This document shows, one piece after another, positions 1 to 6,432 of a stretch of 17,165 nt of DNA. Origin of the DNA: CAUZSN01 sp963582345 (GTDB lineage: Bacteria; Planctomycetota; Planctomycetia; Planctomycetales; Planctomycetaceae). The stretch spans positions 1 through 17,165 of the forward strand of contig CAUZSN010000060.1 of NCBI GenBank assembly GCA_963582345.1, in the 5' to 3' direction. The notes beneath the pieces were generated by a model. The model did not search any database. It saw only the letters and a list, made by a program, of their open reading frames with translations, and was not told the DNA's origin. The position numbers and the translations under genes were made by a program. Within the stretch, counting starts at the first letter, position 1, and every line of letters starts with the position of its first letter.

Positions 1-168
1 ATCAGCATCTGGCAGGTAGTGGTCGGCGGATTCATAGTGTCCCAGACAGTTCTGCCGAAGCTCGACGGTCCTGAGATCCCGTCGAACGGCTTCAGCAATC
101 AATGAGTCCAAGGACTCGCCATTCCCTAGTTGCCAGCGCCAGCAGTTAGAAACGATGCCTAGGATCAT
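1..168 (-). CDS. Sugar-phosphate isomerase/epimerase-like protein (N-terminal part, runs off left edge)
   Basis: An open frame of 56 codons begins with ATG at 168 and continues past the left edge without a stop. The visible start reads MILGIVSNCW, followed by a stretch with E-S-L-D-S-L-I and the motif T-V-E-L-R-Q. A short hydrophobic first strand with an amphipathic helix and a second strand ending in E-L-R is how xylose-isomerase-like TIM barrels (sugar phosphate isomerase/epimerase family) usually begin, with the Glu after the second strand. The family assignment is an inference from only 56 residues; metal ligands lie beyond the edge. There is no Shine-Dalgarno sequence before the ATG. A weak promoter-like pair (200-205 and 176-181) would put the transcript start near the ATG, so the message could be leaderless. 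Confidence 0.55.
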   Translation of the reverse strand, partial: MILGIVSNCWRWQLGNGESLDSLIAEAVRRDLRTVELRQNCLGHYESADHYLPDAD

Positions 169-175
169 ACTTTGA

Positions 176-205
176 ATCGTACTCGAAATTACGGACCGGC
201 ATCAA
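176..205 (-). promoter_or_regulatory. Weak promoter candidate for the left-edge gene
   Basis: On the minus strand TTGATG (200-205) is followed after 18 bases by TACGAT (176-181), each matching four of six consensus positions. The -10 box ends 7 bases before the ATG at 168, which would give a nearly leaderless transcript. The match is weak and could be chance. Confidence 0.22.
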
Positions 206-548
206 TGAGAACCGTTTGCTCGGACAGTGAGCGCGTCCATTCAGATTGCGCGACCTAGAGCAACTGAAATTTCTCGCCGCACGGTTTCCGGATCGGGCCA
301 GCTTCCTGACTGAAATTACACTGGATCCACCGTCCTCGACTCAAGATTTTCCCGGCGATTCGTGGGTGCAAGTTGTGGCTTCGGCAGGTCCGTGAAAATC
401 GGGATGACCGACAGAACCCGAACAGCTATGAACACTCGATTAGAAAACCACTGTCGAAGGCAGTGGCGCCTATGGGCAACGATGAGAATTCGGTCGATAA
501 GACATCTGAATACAATGTTTACATTTCGTTGACGTCTCAGGTTTCTGA

Positions 549-578
549 TTGACACTGCATTTTCTACCGTCTTATAAT
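549..578 (+). promoter_or_regulatory. Consensus sigma70-type promoter
   Basis: TTGACA at 549-554 and TATAAT at 573-578 are both perfect matches to the housekeeping sigma-factor hexamers, with an 18-base spacer. Transcription would start at about 585 and leave a leader of roughly 165 bases before the ATG at 750. Nothing else in the 581-base divergent gap (169-749) looks coding. The rest of that gap holds only a small hairpin at 448-466 (CCACTG/CAGTGG). Confidence 0.72.
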
Positions 579-619
579 TCTTAGTCGGGGTCGTTCTTTC
601 GAGGTTACTTTCCCAATTT

Positions 620-735
620 TACACGTTATCTGTAGTAATTTGAACCACATTCGACGTGTACGCATTTTCGGTTTTTGTCCACATTTGGTGAAGACTAGTT
701 CCCGAACTAGCGTCTTCGTCGTAAGACCTTTTTTT
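620..735 (+). promoter_or_regulatory. Structured 5' leader with possible attenuator
   Basis: Three inverted repeats lie between the promoter at 549-578 and the first coding gene. TACACGT (620-626) can pair with ACGTGTA (654-660). GAAGAC-TAGTT (690-700) can pair with AACTA (705-709) and GTCTTC (712-717), giving an 11-pair hairpin with a two-base bulge. GTCTT (712-716) can instead pair with AAGAC (723-727), a short hairpin followed after one base by seven T (729-735), which resembles a weak intrinsic terminator. The last two share the segment 712-716 and exclude one another, as in attenuators and riboswitches. The terminator stem has only 5 pairs, so function is inference. No known riboswitch class was recognised. 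Confidence 0.4.
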
Positions 736-749
736 GTGAAATCGCGAGT

Positions 750-1421
750 ATGACGAATTTCGGTAAGATCTTGGTGGTTTTTGTGGTGTTTGCCAGTCTA
801 ACATTTATGGGTTTTGCCGCAGTGAACGCTACTGGCGGCATTAACTGGCTAAAAGAGCGTAAAGCTTTGGTCGGTTACGAGATTATGGAAACGGCAACAA
901 AAGGCCAAGACATCACGTATTCAGTCAAGACCCGCCGCACCGGAAAGTCGGTCGGAGCTGAGACTCCGATACTTGCCCAAGCGATTATCGCGGCACGAAA
1001 GGACATGATCGACACAGCAAATGCCGAAAATACTACGTTGACGGACGCAATTCCCAAGGCCCAAGACCGGCTGAAGCAGGTCCAGGAGTTCATCAGAATC
1101 GACTTTGACGCGATGGCGAAGCGTGAGGACGATTTGGAAAAAGATCTTGAACAGTTAAGGAGCACGATCGACGCGCTTGCGAAGCAGGGAATTGAAAAAA
1201 CAATCAAGGCTAACAAAATCCGTGAGGAAGCCGAAAGACGCCGCGAAGACGTGTTTCGTTTGAGGATTCAACTAGATGAAATTCAGACCGATCTGTTTCA
1301 AATCCTGGAGCAGAAAAAAAGACTGTACGATTTGTTGTATCAAATAAATGGCTCAGTCGAACAACTGAAACGCCGAAAAAAACAGTTAGAGGCCGCCGGA
1401 GCCAACATTAATAGCGAATAA
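750..1421 (+). CDS. Membrane-anchored coiled-coil protein, first paralogue
   Basis: This 223-residue protein has a hydrophobic segment at about residues 5-28 (ILVVFVVFASLTFMGFAAV) that should act as a signal anchor. A long charged helical region follows at about 95-220, rich in Lys, Glu, Arg and Gln with heptad-like spacing, which predicts a coiled coil outside the cytoplasmic membrane. The N-terminus (M-T-x-x-G-K-x-L-V-V, then F-M-x-F-A) matches that of the next gene, so the two are tandem paralogues at least in their anchors. No catalytic motif is visible and the family is not one I can name. The start has no clear Shine-Dalgarno sequence and lies 14 bases after the T-run of the leader. Expression is probably from the promoter at 549-578. 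Confidence 0.85.
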   Translation: MTNFGKILVVFVVFASLTFMGFAAVNATGGINWLKERKALVGYEIMETATKGQDITYSVKTRRTGKSVGAETPILAQAIIAARKDMIDTANAENTTLTDAIPKAQDRLKQVQEFIRIDFDAMAKREDDLEKDLEQLRSTIDALAKQGIEKTIKANKIREEAERRREDVFRLRIQLDEIQTDLFQILEQKKRLYDLLYQINGSVEQLKRRKKQLEAAGANINSE

Positions 1422-1451
1422 TGCGACTATCTCACTTCACGCAGGCGGGTG

Positions 1452-1483
1452 TTGCCCACAGTATCTTGCGGTTTTGTGGGCAA
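1452..1483 (+). promoter_or_regulatory. 9-bp stem-loop between the coiled-coil genes
   Basis: TTGCCCACA (1452-1460) pairs perfectly with TGTGGGCAA (1475-1483) around a 14-base loop, 30 bases after the first gene's stop. No U-tract follows, so it is not a canonical intrinsic terminator; it could protect the 3' end of the first message or act in the leader of the second. Confidence 0.4.
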
Positions 1484-1506
1484 TGCCATCCTGTATCTTG
1501 GAAAGT

Positions 1507-1536
1507 TTGACAGTCGAATTAGAAAGACACTAACGT
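1507..1536 (+). promoter_or_regulatory. Possible promoter for the second coiled-coil gene
   Basis: A perfect TTGACA (1507-1512) is followed after 18 bases by TAACGT (1531-1536), which matches only three of six -10 positions. The -35 match and spacer equal those of the strong promoter upstream of the first paralogue, so a separate but weaker promoter is possible. Confidence 0.3.
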
Positions 1537-1625
1537 GCCTGCCGGTGGGAAGTCGAAGTGGGCTCGGCCGGTTCGGCCTGCTTCATCACTTTAGCAATGG
1601 CTCGCTTGATGACAGGAGCGATTCG

Positions 1626-2495
1626 ATGACATTCGTTGGTAAATTGCTCGTGGTCATTCTAATGGCCTTGAGCGTTTGTTTCATGGCGTTTGCCGGTGCA
1701 GTATTCACCGTGCAAGCAAACTGGAAACACGAAGCAAAAGGTTTAGAGCAAAATCTCAGTGATTTAAAAATAGCGAAGAAAGACGACGAAGAAGAGTTCA
1801 AGCAATTCAAGGACGACATCAATATCGTGCTTGAGAACGAGCGGAACCGAGCGGATGCAGCTGAGGCCAATGCGCGGATCTTGACACAGAAAACCGCGGT
1901 GCAGAATACGGAGATCATAACCATAAAGACTGAACGGGACACCCAACGTCAACTAGCCATCATTGCCGGCACAGAAGCTAGTGAACGCCGTAACGAAGCG
2001 ATTGCTCAGCGTTTGGTGAACGAAAATCTACACAAAGAATTGAACAACTTGATCACTAAGGCTGGGGGCCTCGAAGACGAGAACTTCAACTTCGATATCG
2101 AGAGAAAAACGATGCTCGTCAAACACGACAGGCTTCTGGACCAATTGAGGGCACTGCAAATGTCGGCGCGGGCCCATGGCTTTGACGCCGACCCGAAAGA
2201 GTTAGCAAAGCAAGCAACTCCTCCACCCCTGGTGGCCGGACTGGTCTTGGAGACCAAGGAAGGCGATCGAAGTGGGTCCGATCTCGTCGAGATTTCCATT
2301 GGTAGCGATGACGGACTGAGCAAAGGCCATACACTGTCCGTTTACCGTACCGGACAAACAACTGGTCGAGCTCCCAAGTACCTGGGCGACATTCGGCTTC
2401 TCTACGTCACTTCCGACAGATCGGTTGGGGCTGTGGTCTTGCGGGCCAAGAACGGTGTAATTGAGCGAGGCGATAATGTCACCACGAAAATCTGA
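1626..2495 (+). CDS. Membrane-anchored coiled-coil protein with C-terminal beta domain, second paralogue
   Basis: The frame is open from 1449, but the start chosen is ATG 1626, because AGGAG lies at 1614-1618 (7-base spacing) and because the protein then starts with the same anchor as its neighbour (M-T-F-V-G-K-L-L-V-V). This gives 289 residues: a signal anchor at about 5-28, a coiled coil at about 32-190 rich in Glu, Lys and Asn, and a compact C-terminal domain at about 203-289. That domain has alternating hydrophobic strands and Gly turns, including S-D-D-G-L-S-K-G-H and a final I-E-R-G-D-N-V. It recalls small beta-barrel ends found in MreC-like and FlgT-like proteins, but this is only a resemblance. 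A periplasmic structural or scaffolding role is inferred. The last 20 bases overlap the next small gene. Confidence 0.85.
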   Translation: MTFVGKLLVVILMALSVCFMAFAGAVFTVQANWKHEAKGLEQNLSDLKIAKKDDEEEFKQFKDDINIVLENERNRADAAEANARILTQKTAVQNTEIITIKTERDTQRQLAIIAGTEASERRNEAIAQRLVNENLHKELNNLITKAGGLEDENFNFDIERKTMLVKHDRLLDQLRALQMSARAHGFDADPKELAKQATPPPLVAGLVLETKEGDRSGSDLVEISIGSDDGLSKGHTLSVYRTGQTTGRAPKYLGDIRLLYVTSDRSVGAVVLRAKNGVIERGDNVTTKI

Positions 2496-2616
2496 TTCCA
2501 ACCCCGAGCCGGATGTTTACGTCGCTTTATTGTTCGTCGCGGTTTCCTCTCTGATCGCCGGCTGCGTTTTTCTGGCGCTCGAGTTGAACAAGTACGACTG
2601 GACTGTCGCTCAGTAA
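2476..2616 (+). CDS. 46-residue single-pass membrane microprotein
   Basis: A short frame starts with ATG 2476 inside the end of the preceding gene (20-base overlap) and ends at TAA 2614-2616. GAGG at 2467-2470 sits 5 bases before the start. The product has a charged, Pro-containing head (MSPRKSDSNPEPD), one transmembrane helix at about residues 15-36 (VALLFVAVSSLIAGCVFLAL) and a short polar tail E-L-N-K-Y-D-W. The overlap and ribosome site suggest translational coupling with the coiled-coil gene, so the three plus-strand genes may work as one membrane module. I recall similar small one-helix proteins in other planctomycetes but cannot name a family. The codon pattern and hydrophobic profile support a real gene despite its size. 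Confidence 0.6.
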   Translation: MSPRKSDSNPEPDVYVALLFVAVSSLIAGCVFLALELNKYDWTVAQ

Positions 2617-2736
2617 GACGAGTGGCCTGCGACAAGCACGCAACCGAGTCATTTGTTGGGTGGGTTTTTTCGTGCGCTCGCACGGATGAGTCATCGAGCC
2701 GGCATTGGAGCACATCCGGCCAATTCGGATCTACAG

Positions 2737-5700
2737 TTATCGCTCCCGTTGGTTTTCCTCTTTATTATTGACAATCACTTCGGACGGCAATGCTCGAAAC
2801 GAGTTCATGACGCGGTCGGTGTGATCTTCGAAACCATTCAAAAGCATTTCGTCCAAGAACTCGATCAGAAGCCGCTGGGTAAAGCGATATAACTCCCAAA
2901 AACCTAATTGAGCAGTGTCGATTGTTTGATGCACGTGTTGTGAGCCCGGAAGCCTACAACGACCAATCGGCTTCGATAGACGCTTATCCAAATAGAGACT
3001 TCGCTTTTGGATCCAGTCGATGATGCCGTCGACTCGCTTTAAATTTCCTAATGATGTGATGCTGTAATCGGAAAGGGCTATGTCCGGAAAATCTATCGCT
3101 TGTGCTCCTTCTACGACCCAGTTGTGATCGACGTGACGAATGCGTTGATCCACCTGTTCGATCGCACGTGTCAACCGATCCTCGCCCATCGATAGCGGCG
3201 ACAAAATATCGTCGAATAATCGGAAGACGCTCAATTCACTGATGGTCAGAATGTTGAATGCGATGTTATTTAAATCGAAGGGACTGGAAGGGTGGTTGAC
3301 GGTCAGTGGCAAATGTTCATACCGTTCAAGCGGCGAATACTGAAGCGATTGCCATGCCCGAAGGTCGACGTCACGCCAATAGACCGGAAATGCCGCCGCA
3401 GCGGCCCCTGGATTGTCTGAATCGTAAATCGTCCGCAAAGCCGTCCCATCGAACTGATCGGGATCAACAGAAACGCCGACCATGTCCAGAATGGTCGGCG
3501 TCAAATCGACCAATCGGCACGGGACGTCAATTCGGGCACCACGACGAATATTCGGCCCGGAAACGAACCAGGTAGCACGCATGCTATCTGAAAATGGGTA
3601 CCCGTGCATTGTGCCTGGCGTACCTTTGTTTCCGAAATACCAACCGGGATTGGCAGTAATGACTAAATCGGGCGCGTATTCGAATTCGCGGACTTCCAAA
3701 TTTTTTTGCCACAACATGTGACGCGTCAGTGCTACTACGCTGTCTGGATATGCGGTTTCTGCCGTCACACGCAGCCACGTTTGTTCGTCGTGGTACTGAT
3801 TGAAGAATTTCCGATCACAGCATTCCAACAGATTCAACGGGTCGATGGCTGGATTATCGATGAATTGAAAGGTGACACCGCCACCAGAAGTTGGCCGGAC
3901 GGCCGTGACCGGTGCATATCGATAGATCCAACGGTTCGATTGGTCCCGTCTACGTTCGACGACGGCTTGTCCCCGATTGGCAGTAGTGATGAGTATCGAA
4001 CGATCGGAAAGTTTCATCAGCACTAGATCAACGGGGTACTGGATCTCACCATTACCGTGTATGGCTCTGGTCACAGCCAATGTTCCGACTAAATCGACGG
4101 GTGACAAATCATCGGAAACTCGATAGGCCAACAAGTCACCCGGCCGATTGGGACCGCTCCAATCTTTGGAGCGGTAAGATTTTCGTGGTAGGAAAATCCG
4201 GGCCACGCCGTCGGTATCTGCGTCGATAAAGACGAAATCTCTCCGGGAATCTCCCTTATGACGGTTGTGAAATCGGTGTTGCCTGACCGACAGTCCCAAT
4301 CCGCCTCCGTTCCAGCGCCCATCTATAGAAACTTCGCGAGCTTTGAAAAATACCTCATTGGCGACGTCGAAATGGGACAAGTGAGTCGTTCGACCGCCGT
4401 GGTGACCGTGGTCGCTGACCAAGATCAAGTACGTCTTGTTCAACCGGCCTACAGCTTCCAGTTCAGCAATGATTTGCTTGATCAGCACATCGGCCTGTGC
4501 AATTGTGCGGCGCGTCATTCCGAATTGGCCGCGGCAGTGCTTATGGCTGACTGAATCGGTTTCTGGCAGCCAGATGACCGTCACCGGACAAGCACGGTCC
4601 AGTGAATGACGGACCGCATACAGCGCATTGGCGTCATCGATATAACGCCAAACCTGGTGAACATGAAAGTATGGCATCTGCCGCGTCATGCTGCGAGTCC
4701 ACAGTAACGGAGGCAACTCGGTCATCATCGGCAGTACCCCAGTCGCCCAATCCAAACCGTGAGCCCGGAGATGCTCGTAAATCGGAGGAATACCGGTCGT
4801 CTTGGCGTTCCACCAACGACGGCTGGCATTATCACCGCGGACCAATTTCAGTGAAACGGCCTGTGCCGTTTGCACGAAGTTGTCGACTCCTTGCGGGCTG
4901 AGCAGCCGAGCGCAGCGATTCGGTCCTAGTGACTCCAGATATGATTCCGATACAAGACGGCGCCTGCTGAAGCGGATGTGTTCCTTCAAACCGTGACGAT
5001 CGGAAAAACAACCCGTCCACATCGTTCCGTTGGACGTGATTGTGTCGGATGGAAACGCCGTAAATGTATTGCTCAGCCGGACTCCGTCCTCCAGAAAGAC
5101 TTTACTGATCGTCGGCAAATGACCCATTGCAGACATTTCTCGAATGATGTCCGGGCGCAGGCCATCGACGTAAAAGACAACTACCGTACAAGAATCTTTC
5201 GGTTGGCCATCAGTCGCCGTTGGTGGAATGAGTTCTTCAAAACCCACCGGCTGCAGTCTTTGTGGCTTTGTTACCTGAGCAAAGAACTGGCCATTGTTGT
5301 CGGCGAAGTCAAAGTCGTTGATGCCTAATTTCAGCCTGCCGGCCTGCTCGGCTTCCCAACTTCGCTGTCGTCCGACATAAAAGAGCGGACCATCACCAAT
5401 GCGGCCGATCAGACAGTAACAGGGAGCCGGCCCTCGGCCCGCACTAGGCAACGGAAATTCCCGACCGACGACATCATCATCGAAGAAATAAGTGCCGATC
5501 GCGCCAACTTCAATTTGTTTGCGACGCTTCAGCCGATTCAAATGCCGAACGACAATTTTTCCACGACCGACGACCGTCAATATCTCGCCTAACGCAACAT
5601 CTATTCCAGTATCAACCCAATCCTGATCCGCCGGGACGACAATTTCATTATCTCGAGGACTCGGATTGTCTAGCGTGATCCTCGGAGGGTTGACATTGTG

Positions 5701-5769
5701 CGAGCAGCCGGAGATGAGGATAAGAAAAACTGATATAAACAATCGCATGGCCGCAAGGCATCTACGCAT
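2737..5769 (-). CDS. Lipoprotein with PA-IL-like lectin domain and alkaline-phosphatase-superfamily phosphodiesterase domain
   Basis: The chosen start is ATG 5769 (1010 residues); the frame extends to a TTG at 5790 and ATG 5748 is also possible. A hydrophobic segment ends in L-I-S-G-C with the lipid-modified Cys at about residue 22. Residues 30-168 resemble PA-IL (LecA)-type lectins: W-V-D-T-G-I near the start, L-I-G-R-I-G in the middle, and N151-D152 followed by D157-N158-x-G160, the region that binds calcium and sugar in LecA. Residues about 193-490 and 700-790 carry type I phosphodiesterase/nucleotide pyrophosphatase motifs: V-D-G with D202, the nucleophile motif F-P-S-D-T with T243, D405-x-x-x-H409, S-D-H-G with D453 and H454, and a late G-T-M-H-G. 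An insertion of about 150 residues splits the domain, and a helical tail of about 160 residues follows. It probably cleaves a phosphodiester in a surface glycan or related polymer; the substrate is unknown. It is convergent with the microprotein gene. Confidence 0.85.
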   Translation of the reverse strand: MRRCLAAMRLFISVFLILISGCSHNVNPPRITLDNPSPRDNEIVVPADQDWVDTGIDVALGEILTVVGRGKIVVRHLNRLKRRKQIEVGAIGTYFFDDDVVGREFPLPSAGRGPAPCYCLIGRIGDGPLFYVGRQRSWEAEQAGRLKLGINDFDFADNNGQFFAQVTKPQRLQPVGFEELIPPTATDGQPKDSCTVVVFYVDGLRPDIIREMSAMGHLPTISKVFLEDGVRLSNTFTAFPSDTITSNGTMWTGCFSDRHGLKEHIRFSRRRLVSESYLESLGPNRCARLLSPQGVDNFVQTAQAVSLKLVRGDNASRRWWNAKTTGIPPIYEHLRAHGLDWATGVLPMMTELPPLLWTRSMTRQMPYFHVHQVWRYIDDANALYAVRHSLDRACPVTVIWLPETDSVSHKHCRGQFGMTRRTIAQADVLIKQIIAELEAVGRLNKTYLILVSDHGHHGGRTTHLSHFDVANEVFFKAREVSIDGRWNGGGLGLSVRQHRFHNRHKGDSRRDFVFIDADTDGVARIFLPRKSYRSKDWSGPNRPGDLLAYRVSDDLSPVDLVGTLAVTRAIHGNGEIQYPVDLVLMKLSDRSILITTANRGQAVVERRRDQSNRWIYRYAPVTAVRPTSGGGVTFQFIDNPAIDPLNLLECCDRKFFNQYHDEQTWLRVTAETAYPDSVVALTRHMLWQKNLEVREFEYAPDLVITANPGWYFGNKGTPGTMHGYPFSDSMRATWFVSGPNIRRGARIDVPCRLVDLTPTILDMVGVSVDPDQFDGTALRTIYDSDNPGAAAAAFPVYWRDVDLRAWQSLQYSPLERYEHLPLTVNHPSSPFDLNNIAFNILTISELSVFRLFDDILSPLSMGEDRLTRAIEQVDQRIRHVDHNWVVEGAQAIDFPDIALSDYSITSLGNLKRVDGIIDWIQKRSLYLDKRLSKPIGRCRLPGSQHVHQTIDTAQLGFWELYRFTQRLLIEFLDEMLLNGFEDHTDRVMNSFRALPSEVIVNNKEENQRER

Positions 5770-6048
5770 AGCTCGTATCGGTCCGTGCAATGAATAGCAT
5801 CCGTCAAAAGCATTGCAACAGGCTCCAGTCCTGCACCCATTACATTTGTTAAGATCGTCAAAATGTTCCGCCGATCCTCAACCGATCAAAGCTGGCATGC
5901 TTCGGCCTGCAAACTTTCTGGCGGAGGGATCGATTCCGTGATTGTGTGAAACTTGGAATAATTTACCGGTCGTAATGATTGTAAATGCGACGTGCACCAA
6001 TGCCATTTCGGTCCGAAACTTTGCCTCAAGTTCAATTGAGCCTTGGAA

Positions 6049-6346
6049 ATGTCATGCCTATTTATTGGTAACTTTGACTTTGAATATCGGCTTGCGGATT
6101 CTCGAACGCGACAATTGACCGCTTCGCTCGAACGGATCAACGCCGAGTTGGCCAGCGTTTGGACTGCCGTTTCCGACGAGGGAGACGACATTCGCAAAAT
6201 CTATTGGACTATGGGCGAAACCGATCTGTGTTCCGGCCAACACGTCTTGCCGGGAATTGAAACGTTATACGCAATTGGTACAGTTGACGATGGACCGCCT
6301 GTACGCGGAAGTCAAACGGCTGGTCGCGGAATGCTTCCACAAATGA
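6049..6346 (+). pseudogene. Degenerate gene remnant, possibly of an ATP-grasp protein
   Basis: From ATG 6049 the frame reads M-S-C-L-F-I-G-N-F-D-F-E-Y-R-L-A, then L-E-R-I-N-A-E-L-A-S-V-W, which looks like genuine protein and, from memory, like the first 45 residues of a planctomycete ATP-grasp family. After about 6190 this frame (open to TAA 6358-6360) turns into unlikely protein. The frame two bases on (from about 6179 to TGA 6344-6346) gives a plausible helical ending (T-M-D-R-L-Y-A-E-V-K-R-L-V-A-E). I infer a truncated and frameshifted relic, much shorter than a complete ATP-grasp protein (usually 300 residues or more). An intact small gene of 103 residues is the alternative. The flanks, 5770-6048 and 6361-6432, hold nothing recognisable. 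Confidence 0.4.
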
Positions 6347-6432
6347 AGGCCGCTGCGTAAGTGTCTTTGCGGCAGTCTGTATTCGCCCGGTTGCTCGCGA
6401 GAATCAATCGCAAAAATTGACAGGGTTGTCGA

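Noticed and set aside
316..555. 79-codon minus-strand frame in the divergent gap
   Set aside because: Composition is Arg-rich without domain-like pattern, there is no ribosome site, and it lies upstream of and overlaps the strong plus-strand promoter.
875..1216. Long minus-strand frame antisense to the first coiled-coil gene
   Set aside because: It is a shadow of the coding frame; Ser-rich low-complexity translation is typical of antisense to a Lys/Glu-rich coiled coil.
1449..1625. N-terminal extension of the second coiled-coil protein
   Set aside because: The 59 extra residues include the stem-loop and possible promoter, whereas ATG 1626 has a proper ribosome site and starts at the paralogue's conserved N-terminus.
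2665..2684. CGTGCG-CT-CGCACG hairpin with six T, as terminator between convergent genes
   Set aside because: The T-run precedes the hairpin on the plus strand and becomes A-run on the minus strand, so it has the wrong order for an intrinsic terminator in either direction.
4258..4554. Plus-strand frames across the phosphodiesterase gene
   Set aside because: They overlap conserved catalytic segments of the minus-strand protein and show no protein-like features of their own.
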